64,000 bases of DNA. It comes from Thiospirillum jenense (lineage in GTDB: Bacteria; Pseudomonadota; Gammaproteobacteria; Chromatiales; Chromatiaceae). A program made the position numbers and the translations under genes. Positions 26,226 through 39,160 of the stretch are shown one piece after another. The stretch spans positions 62,001 through 126,000 of the forward strand of contig NZ_JABVCQ010000002.1 of the NCBI RefSeq assembly GCF_014145225.1, written 5' to 3'. Below the pieces are notes generated by a model that had not been told where the DNA came from, made no database searches, and was given only the letters and a program-made list of their open reading frames with translations. The first letter of the stretch is position 1, and the number at the start of each line of letters is the position of its first letter.

Positions 26226-27001
26226 AGAAGCGGCTCCGCCCGATCTGGCGTGGCGTACAGCGTACCGCCGCCATAATAGGCGCACACGCGATCTTCTTCT
26301 GCCAACGAGATTTGGTCATAACTCGCCAACGTCGGAGCGTCCGCAAAGTGCGCACCGTTGATGGATGCAACCTTGACGGTATTGGTTTTACCACTGACCC
26401 GCGCCATCGTGATCGGCAGCAACACGCGCTTGGCATTCTTGGTTTCCAGTTCCAAATAACGCACTTGCGGTTCGGAACGATCCACCCACACTTCTTTCAC
26501 CGTGCCACCCGCTTCACCATCCGCACCGACGACTGTCATGCCGCGTGGATCAGGGTCCCTATCAACAATGACAAAATGCTTGGCAACGCGCAGCGGCACA
26601 ATGCGCGGCGTGCCTTGATGCGTCAAATCAGGCGTATTTGACCGCAGCGCGTACGCACCTGGCCCGACGCCCGCCAACATTGGGTTGCCCACTGGTTCCA
26701 ACGGCGCACCGGGGAAGGGCGCAATTGGACGCGCTTTCAACTCGTATTGCGCCGTTTCCGGCCCTGGCTTGACCACGTCACCGCCCTTGTGTGGCAGCGT
26801 AAACGTTTTGGGTGCCGGCATCGGCGGGAAACCTTCCATCATTTTCGTGCCGCCCATGCGCAATGATTCAGCCGGATAGCCTTCGCGCTTGTCTTCACGA
26901 CGGATGTAATACATTAATGCGAAAAAGAAAAACCAAAATACCCAAAGCGTTAATTGGGCAACGTCGAGATATTCAGTTAAAAAACCAGATGGTGATGGCA
27001 T
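26222..27001 (-). CDS. puhA: Reaction-centre H subunit PuhA
   Basis: 259 aa, starting at the ATG at 27001 behind a strong GGAGG (5-nt spacing). One N-terminal transmembrane helix (LTLWVFWFFFFALMYYI) precedes REDKREGYP. The cytoplasmic PRC-barrel domain contains GNPMLAGVGPGAYALR. It caps the L/M reaction centre and guides protons to QB. pufL and pufM are not in this window. Confidence 0.96.
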   Translation of the reverse strand: MPSPSGFLTEYLDVAQLTLWVFWFFFFALMYYIRREDKREGYPAESLRMGGTKMMEGFPPMPAPKTFTLPHKGGDVVKPGPETAQYELKARPIAPFPGAPLEPVGNPMLAGVGPGAYALRSNTPDLTHQGTPRIVPLRVAKHFVIVDRDPDPRGMTVVGADGEAGGTVKEVWVDRSEPQVRYLELETKNAKRVLLPITMARVSGKTNTVKVASINGAHFADAPTLASYDQISLAEEDRVCAYYGGGTLYATPDRAEPLL

Positions 27002-27038
27002 TGATTCCTCCGAGGCTTGGATTAACAACAAACAACAA

Positions 27039-28469
27039 CTAAGGCAGCTCAGTCAGACCGAGCTTTGACGACGAACGCACCGTTGGATCACTCATGCGCT
27101 GCACCAGTGGCCCGACGGCAATAAGAGTAACAAACAATAAAATGATTTCCAAATGATACACGAATGCGTAGCCGGTGCTGGGATTAACAAGGGCGCTCCC
27201 TAATTGACCACTCATTGCCAAGTGTCCAATTCCATCGCGCAAAAAACCGCCCAATGCAATGGCGACGCCCATTGCAGTCGCCTGCACGGCACCCCACGCG
27301 CCGAGTGCTAATCCGCTCTGCCCGTCTTTGGCCATGCTCATTGCGGCAGTTAATGTTCCCACTGCGAAAATCCCGCCACCAAAGCCAATTAACGCGGTGC
27401 CAATGCGAAATAACAAGGGCGATGCGAGTGGCGCGGCAAAGACAATGGCGGCGAATGCAAAAATGCCTAATACCGCGCCGTAACCGGCCAATCGGTGTGG
27501 ATCATAACCGCGTGCTAACACATGCCCGGCGACAATGAATGCGGCTAATGAACCGCTGGCTAAAATGGCGGTTAATACAGTGGTCGCGCTGACAGATAAA
27601 TGTAAAATCTGCCCGCCATACGGTTCTAATAAAATGTCCTGCATGGCAAAACCGGCAGTGCCGAGGCCGACGGCAATTAACAACCGACTTGCCCGCCCGC
27701 CGTGCATGAATTCCTGCCATGATTGCCGAAATGACGGCCGCAATTGATCGGCGCGGGTGCGGCTCGGATCACGCGCTTCTTGTTTCCACAACGCAATGAC
27801 GTTTAATGCCATTGTCGCCACGGCCGCGCCCTGAATCACCTGAATTAACTGTTGATTATTAAAGTCAGTTAACAGCGCGCCAAACAATAATGCACTACCG
27901 ACCATGCCTAATAACAACGTGATATACAGCAATGCGACAACACGCGGCCGTGCCTCTTCTGGTGCTAAATCAGTTGCTAATGCCAATCCCGCTGTTTGCG
28001 TGGTATGAAACCCCGCCCCGACTAATAAAAATGCGACTGCCGCGCCGACTTGCCCAATGAATGCAGGTGCATTGTGATTGCCCGCCAATAATAATAACGC
28101 GAATGGCATAATCGCCAAACCGCTGAATTGTAGCAATGAACCAAACCAAATATACGGCACCCGCCGCCAACCTAATGCCGAGCGGTGATGATCGGAGCGA
28201 AACCCAATTAACGCCCGCAATGGTGCGAATACTAATGGCAATGACACCATCAATGCCACGAGCCACGTCGCCACGCCCATTTCAACGACCATGACACGAT
28301 TTAACGTGCCATTTAATAATACCATCGCCATGCCGACGGAGACTTGGAATAATGATAAACGCAATAAACGGCCGAGTGGTAAATCGGCGGTGATGACATC
28401 GGCAAATGGCAAAAAGCGCGGTGCAACCTGCATCCAACGCCGTGCCAAATGACTGTAATCCAATCGCAT
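27039..28469 (-). CDS. lhaA: LhaA/PucC-family light-harvesting assembly protein
   Basis: 476 aa, 12-helix major-facilitator protein of the bacteriochlorophyll delivery (BCD) family. The N-terminus LPLGRLLRLSLFQVSVGMAMVLLNGTLNRVMVVE is characteristic. Its position between bchM and puhA identifies it as LhaA (LH1 assembly) rather than PucC proper. Its ATG overlaps the bchM stop by one base (TAATG). Confidence 0.9.
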   Translation of the reverse strand: MRLDYSHLARRWMQVAPRFLPFADVITADLPLGRLLRLSLFQVSVGMAMVLLNGTLNRVMVVEMGVATWLVALMVSLPLVFAPLRALIGFRSDHHRSALGWRRVPYIWFGSLLQFSGLAIMPFALLLLAGNHNAPAFIGQVGAAVAFLLVGAGFHTTQTAGLALATDLAPEEARPRVVALLYITLLLGMVGSALLFGALLTDFNNQQLIQVIQGAAVATMALNVIALWKQEARDPSRTRADQLRPSFRQSWQEFMHGGRASRLLIAVGLGTAGFAMQDILLEPYGGQILHLSVSATTVLTAILASGSLAAFIVAGHVLARGYDPHRLAGYGAVLGIFAFAAIVFAAPLASPLLFRIGTALIGFGGGIFAVGTLTAAMSMAKDGQSGLALGAWGAVQATAMGVAIALGGFLRDGIGHLAMSGQLGSALVNPSTGYAFVYHLEIILLFVTLIAVGPLVQRMSDPTVRSSSKLGLTELP

Positions 28470-29170
28470 TACCGGGGCACCAATTCCAAGCCGTGTGAAA
28501 TATAAAACCCGCGTTTAATCCGCCGATTACGCCCCGCCGTCCAATTCACTAATTCGGGCATGGACGCGATCTGCCGCAATAGCGTTTTATCATTCACCGG
28601 AATAATTGCGGGCGAGCGATCACTGCGCGGAAACCATTTGCCGACCGCGTGCATCACTGTTAATGCGGGAGTGCGCGGCGCGAATGTAAATAATACGCCC
28701 GCCCGTGCCTGTTGCGCGAAACCGCCAATTAACTGGAGCGCGTCGTTTAATTCGTAATGAATCAATGAATCCATTGCCACGATGTAATCAAACTGCCCGC
28801 GTTTGGGATCGAGCATATCGCCAACTAACCATTCAATTTGATTCGCGGGAATATCAGCCGGCTGGCGTTCCTGCGCCGATTGCACCAGCGTCGCCGATAA
28901 ATCCACTGCCACCACTTGCGCACCGCGCCGAGCGGCGGCAATGGTTAATAAACCCGTGCCGCAGCCGGCATCTAATAACCGACAACCGGTTAAATCATTC
29001 GGCAACCAATCTAATAACGTTTGCCGCATTTCATCACGGCCAGCGCGCACGGTAGCACGGACGCGGCCAAGTGGCGCATCAGACGTTAAGCGTTTCCATG
29101 CTTCGGCGGCAGTGCGATCAAAATACGTTTCTATTTCACTGCGGCGGGTGCGATAGGATGGTTCGGTCAT
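28469..29170 (-). CDS. bchM: Mg-protoporphyrin O-methyltransferase BchM
   Basis: 233 aa SAM-dependent methyltransferase with motif I LLDAGCGTGLL and the BchM-type N-terminus YFDRTAAEAWKRLTSDAPLGRVRATVRAGRDEMR. It methylates Mg-protoporphyrin IX made by the BchH-containing chelatase, giving the substrate of BchE. It lies 32 nt after bchL. Confidence 0.95.
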   Translation of the reverse strand: MTEPSYRTRRSEIETYFDRTAAEAWKRLTSDAPLGRVRATVRAGRDEMRQTLLDWLPNDLTGCRLLDAGCGTGLLTIAAARRGAQVVAVDLSATLVQSAQERQPADIPANQIEWLVGDMLDPKRGQFDYIVAMDSLIHYELNDALQLIGGFAQQARAGVLFTFAPRTPALTVMHAVGKWFPRSDRSPAIIPVNDKTLLRQIASMPELVNWTAGRNRRIKRGFYISHGLELVPR

Positions 29171-29202
29171 GTGTTATTGATTGCAACCCGAATAGTTTTG
29201 GA

Positions 29203-33884
<4,682 letters not shown>

Positions 33885-34532
33885 CGTGGCAGCTCAATTA
33901 AGCAACAATTTTTATTTACTCGTTAATGACGAGGCACTTGCAGGATAACGCAGTTGGATGCCTAAACGGTTGATTTTACTTAAATTTGACGTTGCAAACC
34001 GTCAAATCAACACGCTGCTATTTGAAATGCGCAACCCCGCCGAACACCGCACCGTCAATCCAATTGGCAATGACAACGTTCAACATTGTTCAGGGTGAAC
34101 GAACTGTAACTGCACAACCATCATTCAGGGTTTGTCAGCAGTTTGCCCGAAGATGAACGTGCTTAACTAGAAGAAGTATATGGGTAGCAATCTAGTCTGC
34201 TGGGCGCACTCTGTCAACTGTGCTTAACGTAAAGCCGGGTTGACACTTAGCGGCGGCGCGTGATGAACTGATGCCGTCGTGTGCGACATCTCTGCCACAG
34301 TTTTCCCGCGCTGCTGGTGTCGCAAGCGCTGCCATGACGTAATAATAGTTTAATTTTAGTGAGCAGTGGCGGTGTTTTGGATGGCAAAATTAGCGACCGC
34401 CGTCGCTTGATTTTTCAAAATAAAGAGTTATAAAACAATAACTTAACTTCAATTTTTCGGTTAAAACGGTCGAGTAGGACGCAGGTTGTGTGCGTGACAA
34501 TCTGGGCTAGGACAAAAAAATTAAAAATAATC
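33885..34532. other. Divergent control region between bchH operon and pucBA
   Basis: About 650 bases without a credible gene. A perfect inverted repeat ATTTGACG-N8-CGTCAAAT spans 33984-34007, about 100 nt upstream of bchH, and could be an operator. GTTCA/TGAAC arms occur near 34076-34104. I found no TGT-N12-ACA motif in this part, in contrast to the pucBA side. Confidence 0.5.
33984..34007. promoter_or_regulatory. Palindromic operator candidate upstream of bchH
   Basis: ATTTGACG (33984-33991) and CGTCAAAT (34000-34007) are exact reverse complements separated by 8 bases. The size and symmetry suit a dimeric regulator. It does not match PpsR (TGT-N12-ACA) or FNR (TTGAT-N4-ATCAA). The regulator is unknown. 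Confidence 0.35.
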
Positions 34533-34550
34533 TGTACACAAGGGTTGACA
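34533..34550. promoter_or_regulatory. PpsR/CrtJ-type site 1 (TGT-N12-ACA)
   Basis: TGT at 34533-34535 and ACA at 34548-34550 with exactly 12 bases between. It overlaps the TTGACA -35 box (34545-34550) of the pucBA promoter. PpsR/CrtJ represses antenna and pigment genes in purple bacteria. Confidence 0.7.
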
Positions 34551-34572
34551 TTTAAATCTGTCAGGTTAAACT
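34545..34572 (+). promoter_or_regulatory. Sigma70-type promoter of the pucBA operon
   Basis: The -35 TTGACA (34545-34550) is consensus. A 16-nt spacer separates it from TAAACT (34567-34572), a four-of-six -10. Both boxes lie inside the two TGT-N12-ACA palindromes, so repressor binding would block polymerase directly. Predicted transcription starts near 34580, giving a leader of about 150 nt. Confidence 0.65.
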
Positions 34573-34576
34573 GACA
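34559..34576. promoter_or_regulatory. PpsR/CrtJ-type site 2 (TGTCAG-N6-CTGACA)
   Basis: TGT at 34559-34561 and ACA at 34574-34576. The six-base arms TGTCAG/CTGACA are perfectly symmetric. Eight bases (34551-34558) separate it from site 1, the spacing reported for cooperative CrtJ binding to paired palindromes. It covers the -10 box. Confidence 0.75.
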
Positions 34577-34731
34577 ACCCAATGGAGGGCGATGGTCGAA
34601 GGACAGATCAACCGAATAGCCGAACTTAGGTAAACATGGTCATCGTTATCAATCGTTAAGATGACGACTGCGATGATCCCCGCCGCACCACTTGCGGCAA
34701 CGTCACACACCCCTGTAGGGAGGACCTGTTG

Positions 34732-34875
34732 ATGGCCGAGCAAAAGACTTTATCAGGCTTGACTGAACAGCAAGCGAAAGAATTCCACGAACAATTCAAA
34801 ATCACCTATACCGCGTTTGTCGGTATTGCTGCCGCCGCTCACCTGTTGGTGATTGCTGCCAAGCCCTGGTTTTAA
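34732..34875 (+). CDS. pucB: LH2-type antenna beta polypeptide (pair 1)
   Basis: 47 aa, preceded by GGGAGGA. The N-terminal MAEQKTLSGLTEQQAKEFHEQF is followed by one membrane helix. H19 and H37 are 18 residues apart, with H37 the bacteriochlorophyll ligand, and the protein ends KPWF. The sequence resembles LH2 beta chains of purple sulfur bacteria rather than LH1 (no WRPW-type end). It is first in a four-gene pucBA-pucBA unit under the paired PpsR-type sites. Confidence 0.9.
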   Translation: MAEQKTLSGLTEQQAKEFHEQFKITYTAFVGIAAAAHLLVIAAKPWF

Positions 34876-34907
34876 TTTAACAAATTACTCGTCAAGAGGA
34901 TTATAAA

Positions 34908-35126
34908 ATGAACGAAGTTATGAATTACAAGCCCAGCGAAAAAGACTATCGTTTTTGGTTAGTTGTTAATCCATCCACTTGGATGATGCCAATCCTGTTT
35001 GCAGTGTTATTGACCGTGTTGGCCGTTCACGCCGCCGTGTTGAGCGTTGCCCCAACAGCATTGTTGTTTGTTGACGACGCAGCCCCAGTCGCTGCTGCTG
35101 CGCCAGCTGCTCCAGCCGCGCAATAA
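34908..35126 (+). CDS. pucA: LH2-type antenna alpha polypeptide with Ala/Pro tail (pair 1)
   Basis: 72 aa. RFWLVVNPSTWMMPILFAVLLTVLAVHAAVL is the LH2 alpha core with the bacteriochlorophyll ligand His41. The positions 13 and 14 after this His are Phe54-Val55, where B800-850 antennas of Rhodoblastus acidophilus have Tyr-Trp. After VDD there is an Ala/Pro-rich tail of about 15 residues not seen in the second alpha. An in-frame ATG at 34920 is an alternative start. AGAGGA lies upstream. Confidence 0.9.
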   Translation: MNEVMNYKPSEKDYRFWLVVNPSTWMMPILFAVLLTVLAVHAAVLSVAPTALLFVDDAAPVAAAAPAAPAAQ

Positions 35127-35319
35127 TTGTTTTTTGATTAAACGGGTGGACTTGGCTCTTTACCTTCTCACAGGTGTTACTCGTCAAGGTTCAAACGACA
35201 TTTAAACAAATGTTTAGGTGTGGTTTTAGTAGAAGGCAGATGTTTGATTCCTTAGAATGCTGTACTCTGTTATTGAGTCCAGTGTGCTTTTAATAACCCT
35301 CATTTCGGAGGCTCAAAGA

Positions 35320-35445
35320 ATGTCCGGCTTAAACGAACAACAAGCAAAAGAATTCCACGAACAGTTCAAGACCACCTATACCGCATTTGTCGGTATCGCT
35401 GCTATGGCTCACCTGTTAGTCATTGCTGCCAAGCCCTGGTTCTAA
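35320..35445 (+). CDS. pucB: LH2-type antenna beta polypeptide (pair 2)
   Basis: 41 aa from the ATG at 35320, behind CGGAGG. MSGLNEQQAKEFHEQF is followed by the helix and ends KPWF. H13 and H31 keep the 18-residue spacing. It is nearly identical to the first beta apart from a shorter N-terminus, indicating recent duplication of the pair. The 193 nt before it hold a small TAAAC/GTTTA hairpin (35203-35216) and no clear promoter. Confidence 0.9.
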   Translation: MSGLNEQQAKEFHEQFKTTYTAFVGIAAMAHLLVIAAKPWF

Positions 35446-35496
35446 TAAGCGCTTCGCTTTAACCTTTTAATTCGTTCAAATAACGAGGAATTACCT

Positions 35497-35655
35497 ATGA
35501 AACCCAGCAATCCAGCCGACGATTGGAAAGTGTGGATGGTTGTTAGTCCTGCTACTTGGCTGATGCCGATTCTGTTCTCCGTGTTAGTCATTGCGCTCGC
35601 TGTCCACGCTGTCGTATTTGACATCGCCCCAGCCGGAATGCTGTTTGTCAACTAA
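35497..35655 (+). CDS. pucA: LH2-type antenna alpha polypeptide (pair 2)
   Basis: 52 aa, a short gene read directly from the sequence. It begins MKPSNPADDWKVWMVVSPAT, continues through one membrane helix with ligand His37, and ends ...GMLFVN. Phe50-Val51 occupy the +13/+14 positions after the His, as in the first alpha. It lacks the Ala/Pro tail and is far more diverged from its partner alpha than the two betas are from each other. CGAGGA lies upstream. Confidence 0.9.
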   Translation: MKPSNPADDWKVWMVVSPATWLMPILFSVLVIALAVHAVVFDIAPAGMLFVN

Positions 35656-35670
35656 TTGATAAATGGTTAG

Positions 35671-35692
35671 TTTCCCTAATTTTTTAGGGAAA
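35671..35692 (+). other. Stem-loop after pucA (pair 2)
   Basis: TTTCCCTAA (35671-35679) pairs with TTAGGGAAA (35684-35692). It stands between the last antenna gene and the strong terminator. It may protect the mRNA 3' end, as known for puf/puc messages; that role is inference. Confidence 0.5.
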
Positions 35693-35705
35693 CTGAGCGA
35701 CAAAG

Positions 35706-35742
35706 CCGCCCAATAGGTGATACTATTGGGCGGTTTTTTTTT
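35706..35742 (+). terminator. Strong rho-independent terminator of the pucBA operon
   Basis: The eleven-base stem CCGCCCAATAG (35706-35716) pairs with CTATTGGGCGG (35723-35733), followed by nine T residues. Confidence 0.95.
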
Positions 35743-35818
35743 GCATCAATAACAGATATGATTTGTCGCCTAATGCCGGAATGCAGACCTGAAATTTCCA
35801 ACGAGCGGAAGAACTTGC

Positions 35819-36586
35819 GTGTCAAACAAACTGTATTTTGAACACCCGTTGAATGAGCGTATTCGCACCTTTTTGCGCCTTGAACATCTCTGTGAAAAAA
35901 TTGAGTATTTTCGGCCGCAGCCAAGTCATTGGGCAACCCGCGCCGCAATTGAAAGTTTGCTCGATCTTGTCACAGTAACATCCCGTTCGGATATTAAAAA
36001 CGAATTGATTCGTGAATTAGATCGTAATCTAGTCACTTTGCAGCGAGTGCGACGGCAACCGAGTATTGATTTAACCGTTTTAGATACGATTGTGACGCAA
36101 TTAGAAACTGCTTCAAAAAATCTGTCACAAATCAATGGGCAAATTGCCACGCTGGCGCGTGAAGATGAATTCTTAAAAGCAATTGCCCAACGCAATAGCA
36201 TCCCTGGTGGCGCCTGTAGTTTTGATTTGCCGCACTATCACCATTTGCTAATGAAATCGCAGGTAGTGCGAATGCAATTGTTGGAACGCTGGAGTACCGA
36301 TTTAACCCCAGTGAATGACGCGATCCGTTTGGTATTGTCACTTGCCCGCACGAGCGCCATGCCGCGTGAAGAAAAGGCAATACAGGGATTTTTTCAGGAA
36401 ACGCTTGATCCTGCCGCCCCCGCGCAATTAGTGCGTATTGGTTTAGATGCAGATTTGCCGTATTTTCCCGAAATCAGTGGACACAGAAACCGCTTTAGCA
36501 TCCGGTTTTTAACCGCTGAAGATGCACAGCGGCCAATTCAAACACGCGATGATATTTCTTTTACACTGATCTGCTGCATTTTTTAA
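35819..36586 (+). CDS. zapD: Cell division protein ZapD
   Basis: 255 aa from a GTG start (35819), with GGAAG upstream. It matches ZapD/YacF (DUF1342): FEHPLNERIRTFLRLEHLC at the N-terminus and SFDLPHYHHLL in the middle. ZapD bundles FtsZ filaments in gammaproteobacteria. It is usually flanked by coaE and yacG, which are absent here. Confidence 0.93.
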   Translation: MSNKLYFEHPLNERIRTFLRLEHLCEKIEYFRPQPSHWATRAAIESLLDLVTVTSRSDIKNELIRELDRNLVTLQRVRRQPSIDLTVLDTIVTQLETASKNLSQINGQIATLAREDEFLKAIAQRNSIPGGACSFDLPHYHHLLMKSQVVRMQLLERWSTDLTPVNDAIRLVLSLARTSAMPREEKAIQGFFQETLDPAAPAQLVRIGLDADLPYFPEISGHRNRFSIRFLTAEDAQRPIQTRDDISFTLICCIF

Positions 36587-36639
36587 TACAACGTGTTATT
36601 ACAACAGCAGGTAGCGAATGGGTGAGTGCGGCAGGATGA

Positions 36640-37230
36640 TTACAATCCTACAATTAAGGCAACGATAAATAATAGAATTGTTATCGTCGCACCTAATCCA
36701 AATACAATTAAAAACAACGGGCTTGTCATAAATAGAATTTCACCGACAATCGGCATGATTTCCGCCGCGTCATCGCCAAGAAATTTTATTTCTACCAGTG
36801 TTTTACTCATCGAAAACAAATCAGACCACGCGGACTTTTTATTGTGATTGTCTGTGTTTTGTTCAACAAAACGGTCACGCACATGTTGGCTCAATTCAGC
36901 CGTTTTATCTTTCATGCCTGATATGATGTCGAGTATTTGCGCTGGCAAATCAATTACGGTTTGTAATGATAAATAAATTTTCCCCAGTAATAGCAGCGGC
37001 AATATTTCTAATAACACAAATAACCACAGCCCCGTGCTTAATTGTAATTGCCAGGTCTGCATCAAATCATAACTCAACCAAGCTGCTGCCAAAATACTCA
37101 AAATTAATAATTGCCCCACCCGAATTAATAGTCTTTCTGCAACGTGCTGCGCCACTCGCGCTACCTTTAATAACTTATTCAACGTTGCCGTCAATGATGT
37201 GTGCTGTTCACTCGCCGTATCATTTGCCAT
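36640..37230 (-). CDS. Hypothetical inner-membrane protein
   Basis: 196 aa from the ATG at 37230 with AGGAG 5 nt upstream. Two central helices (LLILSILAAAWLSY; GLWLFVLLEILPLLLLGKIYL), a polar stretch (about 105-150), and two C-terminal hydrophobic segments (SPLFLIVFGLGATITILLFIVALIVGL). I do not recognise a family. It is convergent with zapD and divergent from lnt. Confidence 0.6.
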   Translation of the reverse strand: MANDTASEQHTSLTATLNKLLKVARVAQHVAERLLIRVGQLLILSILAAAWLSYDLMQTWQLQLSTGLWLFVLLEILPLLLLGKIYLSLQTVIDLPAQILDIISGMKDKTAELSQHVRDRFVEQNTDNHNKKSAWSDLFSMSKTLVEIKFLGDDAAEIMPIVGEILFMTSPLFLIVFGLGATITILLFIVALIVGL

Positions 37231-37270
37231 CTTATCTCCTTCAATATGCGCTTGACCGCAATGTGATGAT

Positions 37271-38827
37271 ATGAGTTTATCCGATGCACTATCCACTATA
37301 ATACGCTTATGGGCGACATCGCGCTATTCACCGCTATTCGCAGTGATGAGCGGGGCGGCAACTGTATTAGCCTTTGCACCCTTTGGCTGGTATGCAATTG
37401 CGATTGTCGCACTGGTGGTTTGGTATCAAAGTTTATACACAACAACAACCCCCCGCGCCGCGTTTTTAAATGGCTGGTTATTTGGATTAGGATTATTCGG
37501 ATTTGGTGTTGCGTGGATCCGCATTAGTCTTAATGAATTCGGCAATTTAGCACCACCATTCGCTATCATTCTGACAGTTTTATTGATTGCTGCAATGGCA
37601 TTGTATTATGCCGTTACCGGCGTTCTATTACACTGGCTCATGCAATGCAATCATAAAAGACAGGATTGGATCGCACCAGTAATGGCACTACCCGCCGTTT
37701 GGGTATTATTTGAATGGTTACGCGGTTGGTTATTCACTGGATTCCCCTGGCTAACCATTGGTAATAGCCAAGTTGATTCGCCATTAGTTGGTTTTGCGGC
37801 ATGCTTTGGCGTGTACGGATTAAGTTTAATGGTGGCGCTATCCGCTGGTCTCATTTGGTCTGCACTCCATCACACCAATCGGATGCGTGTATTTACCATC
37901 GGTGCATTAACTGCAATATGGTTAGCTGGCTGGTTATTACAGCGTATTGAATGGACTCAACCGACTGGTCAACCGCTGACTGCAACTGTTGTGCAGGGTA
38001 ATATTCAACAGGCGTTCAAATGGCAACCAGATATGCTATTGCCAACGATTGCAATCTATTTAGAATTAACGCGCCCGGCACTTGAGCAAAGTGATTTAAT
38101 TGTTTGGCCAGAGACCGCTATTCCTGAATTCCTGCATACATTACGCGCTGGTTTATTTGATCCACTCACGCAACAGGCATGGGAGCATGATACCAACATT
38201 GTGGTGGGTATTCCAATCATGGTTGCCAACGACGAGTATTATAATGCTTTAATGACTCTCGGACAAAATGAAGATCAGTATTATAAACGCCATTTGGTAC
38301 CATTTGGTGAGTATTTGCCATTTCGTGAGCTTTTACAGCCGCTGATTGATTGGTTCGAGGTGCCTTTATCGGCATTTAGTCGCGGGACGGCCGATAAACC
38401 ATTATTAAAAGTCGGCGAGTTGCTGGTTGGCGCATCCATTTGTTATGAAGACGTATTTCCTACCGAAGTGCGCCAAGCATTACCAGAGGCGGCATATTTA
38501 ATTAACGTCAGCAATGATGCGTGGTTTGGTGATTCATTAGCGCCGCCGCAGCATTTAGAATTTGCCCGCTTGCGCGCTATAGAAAATAGCCGCGATTTAA
38601 TCCGTGCAACCAATACCGGAATTTCTGCCATCATTGATTGGCGTGGGCGGTTGCTGACGTCAATACCAGTTTTTACTCGCGCCACTGCAACCGCATCTAT
38701 TCAGCCGCGCCAGGGACACACGCCATTTTCGCGCTTTGGCAATGCGCCAGTGTTGGTGTTGATAAATATCATGTTATTATTTGCACTATGGCGGCGTGGT
38801 CAGCATTTTTTATCAAAGCGTTCATAA
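37271..38827 (+). CDS. lnt: Apolipoprotein N-acyltransferase Lnt
   Basis: 518 aa. About six to eight membrane helices are followed by a nitrilase domain with the catalytic triad: Glu in VWPETAIPEF, Lys in YYKRHLVPFGEYLPF, Cys in GASICYEDVFP. The final helix is near the C-terminus (VLINIMLLFALW). It adds the third acyl chain to lipoproteins at the inner membrane. The length is typical. Confidence 0.95.
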   Translation: MSLSDALSTIIRLWATSRYSPLFAVMSGAATVLAFAPFGWYAIAIVALVVWYQSLYTTTTPRAAFLNGWLFGLGLFGFGVAWIRISLNEFGNLAPPFAIILTVLLIAAMALYYAVTGVLLHWLMQCNHKRQDWIAPVMALPAVWVLFEWLRGWLFTGFPWLTIGNSQVDSPLVGFAACFGVYGLSLMVALSAGLIWSALHHTNRMRVFTIGALTAIWLAGWLLQRIEWTQPTGQPLTATVVQGNIQQAFKWQPDMLLPTIAIYLELTRPALEQSDLIVWPETAIPEFLHTLRAGLFDPLTQQAWEHDTNIVVGIPIMVANDEYYNALMTLGQNEDQYYKRHLVPFGEYLPFRELLQPLIDWFEVPLSAFSRGTADKPLLKVGELLVGASICYEDVFPTEVRQALPEAAYLINVSNDAWFGDSLAPPQHLEFARLRAIENSRDLIRATNTGISAIIDWRGRLLTSIPVFTRATATASIQPRQGHTPFSRFGNAPVLVLINIMLLFALWRRGQHFLSKRS

Positions 38828-39160
38828 GCAGCGTCAATCAAATCGCCCTGATATTCGGCCGATTTTAATTGCCATTGCTGTATTGACACGCTAATGTAGG
38901 CAGAGTTGGTTTATTTAAGCGCCGGCATTGCTCATTGCCGAGCAATCTGTGTGCATTTTCAATCATACCGGTGATTGATTCGTGCCTAATCACCGGCTTA
39001 ATTGACCGCGTATATCGTATTTAGGGCGCAACAGACTTGGCATAACCATAGATGATGATGCACAATGCACGACGGTAGCGTGATGTGGTGCCCCGCACCG
39101 CTGCCTTAACACAACGATTCCGCAAACCATGCCATTGTTTTTTCTAGGAAAGGAGCTGTC
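38828..39160. other. Intergenic region upstream of hip
   Basis: No gene seen. A stem CCGGTGATT (38968-38976) / AATCACCGG (38988-38996) could terminate lnt transcription, though the T-tract is weak. The hip ribosome binding site AAGGAG lies just before 39161. No PpsR-type motif was found here. Confidence 0.45.

Noticed and set aside
34264-34310. TGT...ACA pair near TGTGCGACATCTCTGCCACA as a third PpsR site
   Set aside because: The spacing is 14 bases, not 12, and there is no symmetry around the centre.
34732-35655. Antenna genes as LH1 (pufBA)
   Set aside because: No pufL or pufM follows; a strong terminator closes the unit. The beta chains end KPWF and the alphas read WLVVNPSTW-like, both LH2-like.
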